Positions 56,467 to 64,000 of a DNA stretch of 64,000 nucleotides are shown one piece after another. The translations under genes and the position numbers were made by a program. Position 1 is the stretch's first letter. Each line of letters starts with the position of its first letter. The notes beneath the pieces were generated by a model. The model was not told the origin of the DNA and did no database searches. It worked only from the letters and a program-made list of their open reading frames with translations. Source of the stretch: Kocuria sp. cx-455 (GTDB lineage: Bacteria > Actinomycetota > Actinomycetes > Actinomycetales > Micrococcaceae); NCBI RefSeq assembly GCF_014698015.1, contig NZ_JACXBS010000003.1:186001-250000 (forward strand), written 5' to 3'.

Positions 56467-57861
56467 ATGAGCCCCGCAGCCACCCCGTCCGAGCCACGGA
56501 ACTGGGCTTTCGAAACCCGTCAGATCCACGCCGGACAGGAACCCGATCCCACCACGGGATCGCGGGCCTTACCCATCCACCAGACCACCTCGTACGTGTT
56601 CCCGGACGCGGAGACCGCGGCCAAGCGCTTTGCCCTGGCCGAACTGGGACCCATTTACACGCGCCTGACCAACCCCACGACCGAAGTGGTCGAGAACCGC
56701 GTGGCGTCCCTGGAGGGCGGGGTGGGCGCGCTGATGCTCAGCTCGGGTCAAGCGGCGTCCACCTTTGCGATCCTCAACCTGGGCGGTGCCGGAACCCATG
56801 TGGTCGCCAGTCCGTCCATGTACGGCGGCACCTACAACCTGCTGCGCCACACACTGCCCAAGATGGGCGTGGAGACCACGTTCGTGTCGGACCCGGACGA
56901 TCCCGAGGCATGGCGCTCCGCGGTCAGACCCAATACGGTTGCGTTCTTCGGGGAAACCATTCCCAATCCTCGTAATGACGTGCTGGACATCCAAGCGGTT
57001 GCCGCGGTGGCCCATGAGTCCGGTGTGCCGCTGATCGTGGACAACACGATTGCCACGCCGTACTTGATTCGACCCATCGAATGGGGCGCGGACATCGTGG
57101 TTCATTCCGCCACCAAGTTCATGGGCGGACACGGCACGTCCATCGGCGGCATGATCGTGGACGCCGGCAACTTCGATTTCGGGCAGGATCCGCAGCGCTT
57201 CCCCGCCTTCAACGAACCGGACGAGTCCTACAACGGCCTGGTGTACGCCCAGGCGCTCGGCAAGGACGGCATTTTCGGTGTGAACCTGTCCTTCATCCTC
57301 AAGGCGCGTGTGCAACTGCTGCGCGATCTGGGTTCCTCGATCTCCCCTTTCAACGCGTTCCTCATCGAGCAGGGCATCGAGACATTGTCCCTGCGCATGG
57401 ACCGCCACGTGGCGAACGCCCAGAAGGTGGCCGAGTGGCTCGACGCGCGCGACGACGTTCGCGCGGTCTCTTACGCCGGCCTCACGTCCTCCCCGTGGCA
57501 TGAACGCGCTGAGAAGTACGCGCCCAAGGGTGCCGGGTCCGTGCTCGGTTTCGTGCTCGACGGCGGTCGCGAGGCGGGAACGGCGTTCGTGGACGCCCTG
57601 AGCCTGCATTCCAACGTGGCCAACATCGGCGATGCCCGCTCCCTGGTGATCCACCCGGCCTCCACCACCCACTCGCAGCTGACCGACGACGAACAGCGGG
57701 CCACCGGCATCGAACCCGGGTTCGTCCGACTGTCCGTGGGGTTGGAGAACATCGACGACATCCTGGCGGACCTGGAGTCAGGTTTCGAGGCCGTGGCCGC
57801 ACTGGGCGGCGCAGGGGCGCCGTCGTCGGCCGCATCCAGAGTGGGAGGAACGCGGGCGTGA
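56467..57861 (+). CDS. metY: O-acetylhomoserine sulfhydrylase (aminocarboxypropyltransferase)
   Basis: Makes homocysteine directly from O-acetylhomoserine and sulfide. The 464 residues belong to the Cys/Met-metabolism PLP family: YTRLTNPTTEVVE, LSSGQAASTFA, VDNTIATPYLIRPIEWGADIVV and the PLP-lysine in HSATKFMGGHGTSIGG, then VIHPASTTHSQL. AAGGGAG precedes the ATG. Its stop overlaps the metX GTG by four bases (GTGA). The upstream SAM-IV riboswitch makes SAM the regulator of this direct-sulfhydrylation route. Confidence 0.95.
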   Translation: MSPAATPSEPRNWAFETRQIHAGQEPDPTTGSRALPIHQTTSYVFPDAETAAKRFALAELGPIYTRLTNPTTEVVENRVASLEGGVGALMLSSGQAASTFAILNLGGAGTHVVASPSMYGGTYNLLRHTLPKMGVETTFVSDPDDPEAWRSAVRPNTVAFFGETIPNPRNDVLDIQAVAAVAHESGVPLIVDNTIATPYLIRPIEWGADIVVHSATKFMGGHGTSIGGMIVDAGNFDFGQDPQRFPAFNEPDESYNGLVYAQALGKDGIFGVNLSFILKARVQLLRDLGSSISPFNAFLIEQGIETLSLRMDRHVANAQKVAEWLDARDDVRAVSYAGLTSSPWHERAEKYAPKGAGSVLGFVLDGGREAGTAFVDALSLHSNVANIGDARSLVIHPASTTHSQLTDDEQRATGIEPGFVRLSVGLENIDDILADLESGFEAVAALGGAGAPSSAASRVGGTRA

Positions 57862-59033
57862 CCATTGTGGGAGGCGGAACCACCGACTCGCTCGTCCGCG
57901 AGGACGGCGTGGTGGGTTACATCAACGTGGGTCCCCTGACCCTGGAATCCGGCTACCGCCTCCCGCATGCGCGACTGGCCTACGAAACATGGGGGCGGCT
58001 CAACGAGGACGCGTCCAACGCGGTGCTCATCGAGCACGCCCTGACCGGGGATTCCCACGTGGCACGGGGACAATCACGCAATCACGCACCCGAGGTGGAA
58101 CGCGTGGCCGCCGAGGCGGGCGGCTGGTGGGACGGCCTGGTGGGACCCGGGGCGGCCATCGACACGGACAAGTACTTTGTGGTGTGCGCCAACATTTTGG
58201 GCGGCTGCTACGGCAGCACCGGCCCGGCGACCCAGGCCCCACCCGAGGTGGACCCGGAGCAGAAGGCCTGGGGTTCGCGCTTCCCGCGCATCACCGTGCG
58301 GGACACCGTGACTGCCGAAGCGGTCCTCTCCGATGCCTTGGGTATCGAGCGCTGGCGATTGGTCATCGGCGGTTCCATGGGTGGGGCGCGCGCTCTCGAA
58401 TGGGCTGTGATGTACCCGCAGCGGGTGGCCGCGTGCGGTGTGGTTGCCGCGTGCGCCTCCACCAGCGCGGAACTGTTGGCGTGGGGCCAGGCGCAAGCGC
58501 TGGCGATCCGGCAGGATCCGAATTTCCGCGGTGGCGACTACTACGACGGCGACTTTCCGGAAGCCGGTTTGGGACTGGCACGACGCATTGCCCACATCAC
58601 CTACCGATCGGCCGCGGAGTTGCACTACCGCTTCGGCCGGGAGACCCAGCCGAACGAGAACGTGGCCGCAACCCACACTGCGCAGCGCGGCCGTTACCGG
58701 GTGGAGAGCTACCTGGATCACCAGGCGTCCAAGCTGGCCGGTCGCTTTGATGCGAATGCATATTTGAGCGTCAATGAGACGCTGATGTCCCACGACGTCA
58801 CGCGCGGGCGCGGCAGCCTGACAGAGGTTCTGTCCGGCACCTCGTGCGAATGGCTCGTGGCCGGCGTGGACTCGGATCGGTTGTTCTTTCCCGCCGAATC
58901 CGCCGAGATCGTGCAGGCCCTACCGGGTGAGCAGCAGCTGCACGTGATCAGCTCGCCCAGCGGTCACGACGGCTTCCTGATCGAAGCCCCGCAGCTGGGT
59001 CTGCTGTTGAAGAAGACAGTGCTGCGGGACTAG
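57858..59033 (+). CDS. metX: Homoserine O-acetyltransferase
   Basis: Supplies O-acetylhomoserine for MetY using acetyl-CoA. A 391-residue alpha/beta hydrolase-fold enzyme with the nucleophile in VIGGSMGGARALEW (GxSMGG), the catalytic Asp in VAGVDSDRLFFPA and His in SSPSGHDGFLIE, and the HALTGDSH oxyanion segment. Translationally coupled to metY. Its stop overlaps the convergent SGNH hydrolase gene by four bases. Confidence 0.96.
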   Translation: MTIVGGGTTDSLVREDGVVGYINVGPLTLESGYRLPHARLAYETWGRLNEDASNAVLIEHALTGDSHVARGQSRNHAPEVERVAAEAGGWWDGLVGPGAAIDTDKYFVVCANILGGCYGSTGPATQAPPEVDPEQKAWGSRFPRITVRDTVTAEAVLSDALGIERWRLVIGGSMGGARALEWAVMYPQRVAACGVVAACASTSAELLAWGQAQALAIRQDPNFRGGDYYDGDFPEAGLGLARRIAHITYRSAAELHYRFGRETQPNENVAATHTAQRGRYRVESYLDHQASKLAGRFDANAYLSVNETLMSHDVTRGRGSLTEVLSGTSCEWLVAGVDSDRLFFPAESAEIVQALPGEQQLHVISSPSGHDGFLIEAPQLGLLLKKTVLRD

Positions 59034-59911
59034 ACCTCGGGAGTTGGTTCCGGGGCGTTCGCATGCTCACCCGCGCCCGGGATAACCGCTCGGCCGAATT
59101 GCGGGCGTTTGGCGGTGACGAAGTCCCCGGAGCTGCGCCTGGTGATGCGGCGGGCAACCCACGGGGCAAAGTGCTTGCGCGCCCATACGAGATCGTCCCT
59201 GCGGGCTTCCCGCTTGGTTCGCGCGGGCTGTGCCTGCCGGACATCGGGGACCAGTCCGTGCTCGATGCCCAGGCAGTCCAGCACCTCCACGGCAATGCGC
59301 TGATGACCCAGGGGGGAAAAGTGCAGCCGGTCGGGTGCCCACATCAGCGGATCGGCCAGTTCATGCAGGCCCCACAGGTTCGTCATGACGGCGCCGTGGC
59401 GGGCGGCGATCACGCGCACGTTCTCGTTCCAGATGGCCACCCGACCCCGGATGCTGCGTAGCACCGGGGTGTTGCCCACATCGGGGCCGTCAAACATGAC
59501 CACCGTGGCGCCCGTCTGCGCAATCCGAGCAATCACGCCGTCCAGTTTCAAGGCAATGGCATCGGGATCGGCGCCGGGTCGCAACATGTCGTTGCCGCCG
59601 GCGCTGATGGTGAGGAGATCCGGATGCAGGGCAAGGGCCGGTTCGAGCTGTTCGTCAATGATGGGCTGGTAGAGGCGGCCTCGGATGGCGAGATTGGCGT
59701 AGGCGAAGTCATCGGTGAGCCGGTCCAACTCCTCGGCCACGCGGTCCGCCCACCCGCGGTGACCGCCGGGCGCGTTCTCATCGGGGTCGCCCACGCCCTC
59801 GGTGAAGGAATCGCCGATGGACACCATGCGGTGCCAGGGGTGTGTCGGGGGAGCGGGTAGCTCCTGATGGTCATGAGCGTGGTGTTCAGGGGGAATGTCG
59901 GGCAATGCCAT
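59030..59911 (-). CDS. SGNH/GDSL-family hydrolase
   Basis: A 293-residue esterase-type protein. The SGNH blocks are RMVSIGDSFTEGVGD (nucleophilic Ser), the oxyanion Gly in AIRGRLYQ, SAGGNDML (Asn) and DRLHFSPLGH (Asp and His). There is no signal peptide. Substrate unknown. A longer frame exists, but the ATG at 59911 begins recognisable protein and lies seven bases after TAGAAC, so it may be leaderless. The Arg-rich C-terminal extension of about 80 residues follows the last catalytic block. Confidence 0.88.
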   Translation of the reverse strand: MALPDIPPEHHAHDHQELPAPPTHPWHRMVSIGDSFTEGVGDPDENAPGGHRGWADRVAEELDRLTDDFAYANLAIRGRLYQPIIDEQLEPALALHPDLLTISAGGNDMLRPGADPDAIALKLDGVIARIAQTGATVVMFDGPDVGNTPVLRSIRGRVAIWNENVRVIAARHGAVMTNLWGLHELADPLMWAPDRLHFSPLGHQRIAVEVLDCLGIEHGLVPDVRQAQPARTKREARRDDLVWARKHFAPWVARRITRRSSGDFVTAKRPQFGRAVIPGAGEHANAPEPTPEV

Positions 59912-59988
59912 ACGCGCTGTTCTACCACTGACCGCGGGCCGACGCACGGGTGGAGTGCGGGGGCGTGCGATCGTGTCAGGATGGACAC

Positions 59989-60633
59989 ATGAGTGATATC
60001 CCGTTTGCGATCTGGAACAACGAGCCCGCTGACCGCACCGATACGCCGCTGGTGGTGATGTTCCACGGGTACGGGTCCCATGAAGAGGATCTGCTGGCCA
60101 TGATTCCCGCCCTGCTGCCCACGGCGACCTACGCGTCGTTGCGAGCCCCGCAGCCCGCGCAGATGGGGTACCAATGGTTTCCGTTGTCCGGGGACTTGAG
60201 TCTCTCATCGGGCGCCGTGGTCGCCGCCGTCGAACCCGTGTCCGCGTGGCTTCAGGAGCGAGCCCAGAACCACTCCAAGGTGTTCTTGTTGGGGTTCTCC
60301 CAGGGCATGGCGGTGGCCACCAGCGTGGCGCGCCACATCCCCGAGACCGTGGACGCCGTGGTGGGCCTGTCCGGTTTCGCGGTTCCGATCGCCGACGGCG
60401 ACGCGCATGCGGACTTCTTCAACGACGCTTACCTCAAGGAACACCCCCTGCCGATGTTCTGGGGTCGCGATCCCGAGGATCCGGTGATCCCGCAGGCCAT
60501 GGTGGACGCCACGGCGGACTGGGCGGTGGACCACGCGGAGGTCACCAAGGTGCAGTATCGGGGAATCGGTCACGGCGTCTCACCCCAGGAGCTGGGCCAC
60601 GTCAAGGAATACCTTCAGCACGTGGTCAGCTGA
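59989..60633 (+). CDS. Carboxylesterase/phospholipase-type alpha/beta hydrolase
   Basis: A 214-residue cytoplasmic esterase of the phospholipase/carboxylesterase family. MFHGYGSHEEDLL contains the oxyanion region; LLGFSQGMAVA carries the nucleophilic Ser; GRDPEDPVIP the Asp; and YRGIGHGVSPQEL the His, completing a triad. The ATG at 59989 lies six bases after CAGGAT, without a Shine-Dalgarno. Confidence 0.9.
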   Translation: MSDIPFAIWNNEPADRTDTPLVVMFHGYGSHEEDLLAMIPALLPTATYASLRAPQPAQMGYQWFPLSGDLSLSSGAVVAAVEPVSAWLQERAQNHSKVFLLGFSQGMAVATSVARHIPETVDAVVGLSGFAVPIADGDAHADFFNDAYLKEHPLPMFWGRDPEDPVIPQAMVDATADWAVDHAEVTKVQYRGIGHGVSPQELGHVKEYLQHVVS

Positions 60634-60721
60634 CACCCCACCCGTGCGCGGGCCGCTGCGAATACTACGAAGCATGACGGTGGATGTTCCCCACCCTGTA
60701 CCCGGGGCCTAGATTGGCGCC

Positions 60722-61762
60722 ATGAGTGTTCAGACCGAGTGGCAACCCCGGCCCTCACCAACTCCCCGCGCCCGGAAACCCCCGGTGGCCTCGGCACGCG
60801 GAGCCGCGGCGCTGACCGTGGGATTGGTGGTCAGTCTGTTGGCGGGCACGGCCCAGGCTTTGCAGTCCAGGGTCAACGGCGAACTCGGTCATGCCGTGGG
60901 CGATCCCTACGGGGCCGCGCTCGTGAGTTTCTCCTCGGCGTTCTTGATCATCCTGGCGGTGACGGTCATGACGCCCGCCGGTCGGCGGGGCGCCTCGCGG
61001 ATTCCGGAGGCCGTGAAGCGCGGTAAGATTCCGTGGTGGTACCTGGGCGCCGGTGTGCTGGGCGGATTCATGATCGTCACCCAGGCCATGACCACCGTGG
61101 TGCTGGGATTATCGGTGTACATCCTGGGACTGGTGTTCGGAAAGTCCGTGGGGTCGTTGATCGTGGACCGATTCGGGGTTGGGCCGGGCGGTGTGAAGTA
61201 CCTGACGGGCTACCGGGTGGTGGGTACAGCCATCATCATCGTGGCCGCGCTGGTGGCCATGGCCCCGCGTTTCGCGGCAACGAACCTTGCGGCTTCGCTC
61301 CCGCTGCTCGTTCTCTTCGCCACCCTGTCCGTGTTGGCGGGGTGCGGCAACGCCATCATGACCGCGTGGAACGCGGGGATCGGTGCCAAGGCGGGAACAC
61401 CCATTACCCCCACTCTCACCAATTTTGCCGCGGGAACCCTGGCCTTGATTGTCACGGTGCTGGTTGCGCGTGGCATGTCCGACCCGGGTCCGTGGGTCTG
61501 GCCCGGTCAGTGGTGGCTTTACACCGGTGGCATCTTGGGCATCATCCACGTCGCGGCATCCAGTGTGCTTCCCAAGCATTTCGGAGTGTTGGAGACCAGC
61601 TTGGGAATGGTGGCCGGCATGTTGATCTCGGCCCTGGTGCTGGACGTCCTGGTGCCCACGCCCAACACCATTGTCACTGCGGTCACGATCGTTGGCACCC
61701 TGGTGACCCTGGTGGGACTGGTGGTGGTTACCCTGCCGTGGCAGCCTCGTCGCCAGAACTGA
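60722..61762 (+). CDS. DMT-superfamily (YdcZ/DUF606-like) membrane protein
   Basis: A 346-residue protein with ten predicted membrane helices in two repeats, each starting with a long hydrophobic segment (LTVGLVVSLLAGTAQALQSR and LPLLVLFATLSVLAGCGN). The SRVNGELG and AGIGAK motifs in equivalent positions mark the DUF606/YdcZ type of small-drug/metabolite transporter-like proteins. The substrate is unknown. TAGATT lies six bases before the ATG. Its 3' end overlaps the convergent S4 gene by 35 bases. Confidence 0.85.
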   Translation: MSVQTEWQPRPSPTPRARKPPVASARGAAALTVGLVVSLLAGTAQALQSRVNGELGHAVGDPYGAALVSFSSAFLIILAVTVMTPAGRRGASRIPEAVKRGKIPWWYLGAGVLGGFMIVTQAMTTVVLGLSVYILGLVFGKSVGSLIVDRFGVGPGGVKYLTGYRVVGTAIIIVAALVAMAPRFAATNLAASLPLLVLFATLSVLAGCGNAIMTAWNAGIGAKAGTPITPTLTNFAAGTLALIVTVLVARGMSDPGPWVWPGQWWLYTGGILGIIHVAASSVLPKHFGVLETSLGMVAGMLISALVLDVLVPTPNTIVTAVTIVGTLVTLVGLVVVTLPWQPRRQN

Positions 61763-61988
61763 CGATCTTGACCGGTTCGAGACCGGAACCCAAGACCTCG
61801 ATCACATCGCCGGGGTGCAACTGAGCCCCGCGGCGTTGTTCTTCCTTGCCGTTCACGATCACCACTCCGCCGGCAATCAGTTCCTTGGCGTGGTTACCGT
61901 CCTCGGCCAAATTGGCCAGCTTGAGCGCTTGACCCAGCCGGATCATGTCATCGCGAATGGGAAGTTCTTCCGTGGTCTCTTCACTCAT
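61728..61988 (-). CDS. S4-domain RNA-binding protein (YbcJ-like)
   Basis: An 86-residue protein that is essentially one S4 RNA-binding domain: MIRLGQALKLANLAEDGNHAK, LIAGGVVIVNGKEEQRRGAQ and LHPGDVIEVLG (about residues 15-66). It probably acts in ribosome or RNA metabolism, but the partner is unknown. GAAGAT lies six bases before the ATG. The 35-base convergent overlap with the DMT gene leaves no space for a separate terminator. Confidence 0.9.
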   Translation of the reverse strand: MSEETTEELPIRDDMIRLGQALKLANLAEDGNHAKELIAGGVVIVNGKEEQRRGAQLHPGDVIEVLGSGLEPVKIVSSGDEAATAG

Positions 61989-62041
61989 GGGTTCATCTTC
62001 TCAGAACGTGGCGGCAAGGGCGGCGTGATCAAGCGAATTAG

Positions 62042-62070
62042 TTGCATGTCCAATGGTTTGTCATTAGATT
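62042..62070 (+). promoter_or_regulatory. Promoter of mmsA-mmsB
   Basis: TTGCAT (62042-62047), a 17-bp spacer and TAGATT (62065-62070) place the RNA start near 62077 with a leader of about 47 bases. Confidence 0.65.
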
Positions 62071-62123
62071 ATCCGTGAGATACAGGTCACAGCGCCATGC
62101 CGCAACCCTTCAGGAGAGCACCC

Positions 62124-63620
62124 ATGACTCAGGTTCCGCACTTCATTTCCGGTCGCCGCGTAGACGGCACATCCGGGCGCTTCCAGGACGTCTACAACCC
62201 CGTGAAGGGCCAGGTCGCCGCACAGGTGCCCCTGGCCTCCGCCGAAGAAGTGGAAGGTGCCCTCGAGTCCGCGCAGCAAGCCTTCGAGGCATGGTCCGCC
62301 ACCAATGCGCAGCGCCGCGCTCGCGTCCTGCTCAAGTGGGTCGACCTGATCAACGAGAACATGGACGAGCTGGCCACACTGTTGTCCAACGAGCACGGCA
62401 AGACCTTCCCGGATGCCAAGGGCGACATCCAGCGAGGCGTTGAAGTGGTCGAGTTCGCCGCCGGAGCCCCGCACCTGCTCAAGGGCGAGTACTCGAGCGC
62501 TGCGGGCACCGGCATCGATGTCCATTCGCTGCGACAGCCCCTGGGTGTGGTCGCGGGTATCACGCCGTTCAACTTCCCGGCCATGATCCCGCTGTGGAAG
62601 GCGGGCATCGCCCTGGCCGCGGGTAACACCTTTGTCCTCAAGCCCTCGGAGCGGGATCCGTCCGTGCCCGTGCGCCTGGCCGAGTTGGCCCTTGAAGCCG
62701 GCATGCCGAAGGGGGCCTTGAACGTGATCCACGGTGACAAGACCGCCGTGGACGCCCTGATCCGGGATCCGCGCGTGAAGGCAGTGGGCTTCGTGGGATC
62801 CACCCCGATCGCCCAGTCCATTTACCTGGACGCCGCCAAGCACAACAAGCGTGCCCAGTGCTTCGGGGGTGCCAAGAACCACATGGTCATCATGCCGGAC
62901 GCGGACCTGGAGCAGGCCGCCGATGCCCTCATCGGCGCCGCTTTCGGTTCCGCCGGTGAGCGATGCATGGCGGTTTCTGTGGCCGTTCCCGTGGGCGAGG
63001 CCACTGCGGACAAGCTCGTGGAGCTGTTGCGCGAACGCATTGACAAGCTCACGCTGGGTCCGTCGCTGGATGAGTCCTCGGACTTCGGCCCGGTGGTCGG
63101 CAAGGACGCCAAAGAACGGATCGAGAACTACATCGGGATCGGCGTGGAGGAGGGCGCGGAGCTGCTTGTGGACGGTCGCGGCGCAACCGTTGAAGGTCAC
63201 CCCCACGGCTTCTGGGTCGGTGCCACGCTGTTCGACCGGGTGACCCCCGACATGCGCATCTACCAGGAAGAGATTTTCGGTCCGGTGCTGTGCATTGCCC
63301 GCGCGGCGGACTATGAGGAGGCTCTGCGGCTGCCCAGCGAGCACGAGTACGGCAACGGCGTGGCCATCTTCACGCGCGACGGTGACACCGCCCGTGACTT
63401 CACCACCCGGGTGGAGGTCGGCATGGTCGGTGTGAACGTGCCGATCCCCGTGCCCATTGCTTACTACACCTTCGGCGGCTGGAAGGCCTCCGGCTTCGGC
63501 GATCTGAACCAGCACGGAACGGACGGGCTGAAGTTCTACACCAAGACCAAGACGGTCACCACGCGCTGGCCCACCGGCGCCAAGGAAGGCGCCAGCTTTG
63601 TGATGCCCGAGGGTAGCTGA
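62124..63620 (+). CDS. mmsA: CoA-acylating methylmalonate-semialdehyde dehydrogenase
   Basis: Converts methylmalonate semialdehyde to propionyl-CoA in valine (and pyrimidine or inositol) degradation. The 498 residues have FVLKPSERDPSVP, the NAD-binding FVGSTPIAQSIY, QCFGGAKNHMVIMPDADL (the variant that replaces the usual catalytic Glu, characteristic of this family) and the catalytic cysteine in SAGERCMAVS. CAGGAG precedes the ATG. mmsB follows 41 bases later. Confidence 0.95.
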   Translation: MTQVPHFISGRRVDGTSGRFQDVYNPVKGQVAAQVPLASAEEVEGALESAQQAFEAWSATNAQRRARVLLKWVDLINENMDELATLLSNEHGKTFPDAKGDIQRGVEVVEFAAGAPHLLKGEYSSAAGTGIDVHSLRQPLGVVAGITPFNFPAMIPLWKAGIALAAGNTFVLKPSERDPSVPVRLAELALEAGMPKGALNVIHGDKTAVDALIRDPRVKAVGFVGSTPIAQSIYLDAAKHNKRAQCFGGAKNHMVIMPDADLEQAADALIGAAFGSAGERCMAVSVAVPVGEATADKLVELLRERIDKLTLGPSLDESSDFGPVVGKDAKERIENYIGIGVEEGAELLVDGRGATVEGHPHGFWVGATLFDRVTPDMRIYQEEIFGPVLCIARAADYEEALRLPSEHEYGNGVAIFTRDGDTARDFTTRVEVGMVGVNVPIPVPIAYYTFGGWKASGFGDLNQHGTDGLKFYTKTKTVTTRWPTGAKEGASFVMPEGS

Positions 63621-63661
63621 GCTCGCACCGGAACCTTGACGTCCCACCTCGAAGGAGAGTC

Positions 63662-64000
63662 ATGAACACTTCACCGACAGCCACCCAGCCGCGCGTCGCG
63701 TTCCTGGGGCTGGGTCACATGGGCGGGCCGATGGCCGTGAACCTGGTCCGGGCGGGGGTCCCGGTCACGGGCTTCGACGTGGTCCCCGCGGCCCTCGAAG
63801 CCGCCCGAGCGAATGGCGTCACCGTGGTGGACAGCCCTCAGGAAGCGGTGCGGGACGCGCAGGTGGTCATCACCATGTTCCCGTCCGGCCGGCATGTGAA
63901 GGACGCCTACACCGGGGCCGACGGCGCCCAGGGCCTCCTCGCCGCGACGCCGGCCGGTGCCACGTTCCTGGACTGTTCGACCATCAACATCTCCGAGGCC
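63662..64000 (+). CDS. mmsB: 3-Hydroxyisobutyrate dehydrogenase (3' end beyond window)
   Basis: Only the first 113 codons are present. They hold the NAD-binding Rossmann fold VAFLGLGHMGGPMAVNL (about residues 12-28) and LDCSTIN (about 104-110), diagnostic of beta-hydroxyacid dehydrogenases. The gene would oxidise 3-hydroxyisobutyrate to methylmalonate semialdehyde, the substrate of MmsA. AAGGAGAG precedes the ATG at 63662. The rest lies past the window end. Confidence 0.92.
   Translation, partial: MNTSPTATQPRVAFLGLGHMGGPMAVNLVRAGVPVTGFDVVPAALEAARANGVTVVDSPQEAVRDAQVVITMFPSGRHVKDAYTGADGAQGLLAATPAGATFLDCSTINISEA

Noticed and set aside
61770-61790. GGTTCGA resembling a tRNA T-loop
   Set aside because: It lies within the S4-domain gene and no acceptor or anticodon arms surround it.

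Overview
The window is chromosomal DNA from a GC-rich actinobacterium. A Micrococcaceae member close to Kocuria is my inference, from the strong G/C third-position bias, the two-domain L25/Ctc protein, an Rpf with a C-terminal LysM as in Micrococcus luteus, a SAM-IV riboswitch, an acyl-CoA carboxylase epsilon subunit, and gene neighbourhoods also known from mycobacteria. I see no rRNA, tRNA, CRISPR array, insertion sequence or prophage. Almost all sequence is core and metabolic genes.

Layout. 1-7.1 kb: the conserved glmU-prs-rplY-pth set, interrupted by two reverse-strand envelope genes (a secreted GH25 muramidase with LGFP repeats and a polyprenyl-phosphate sugar transferase). 7.2-15.1 kb: sufS-sufU, nhaA, a DUF2505 protein, a GT2 glycosyltransferase, and siroheme genes (SUMT, a CbiX-type chelatase, convergent HemD-type synthase). 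15.2-24.1 kb: mfd, two small membrane proteins, purine nucleoside phosphorylase, an LpdA-type flavoprotein and an MHS-family transporter. 24.3-39.0 kb: the biotin-dependent acyl-CoA carboxylase genes (accA3-type alpha chain, maf, accD, accE, birA), with an aldehyde dehydrogenase/DUF779 pair, a dicarboxylate symporter, a DUF885 hydrolase and a MauE-thioredoxin-like fusion between them. The birA operon continues with a PH-domain membrane protein, a class III adenylate cyclase and a PP2C phosphatase.

40.0-46.7 kb: a compact fatty-acid beta-oxidation module. tetR-acyl-CoA oxidase is divergent from thiolase-FabG4-HtdX, with one palindrome between them. 46.9-51.2 kb: ligA, an inositol-monophosphatase-family gene, and rpf with a long structured leader. 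51.3-56.2 kb: a D-amino-acid-oxidase-like protein, prolyl oligopeptidase, a CPBP membrane protein and a VOC protein. 56.2-59.0 kb: promoter, SAM-IV riboswitch and metY-metX. 59.0-64.0 kb: an SGNH hydrolase, a carboxylesterase, a DMT transporter, an S4 RNA-binding protein, and the valine-degradation genes mmsA and mmsB (the latter running off the end).

The least explained sequence is an apparently gene-free 448-bp stretch at 26.88-27.32 kb. It has a good promoter under a palindromic operator, followed by a region that folds into a long closing stem with two internal hairpins, a candidate small RNA gene. The 213-nt rpf leader, with pseudoknot potential, comes second. A third pattern is about sixteen genes whose start codon lies 6-8 nt after a -10-like hexamer and lacks a convincing Shine-Dalgarno sequence, suggesting widespread leaderless transcription.
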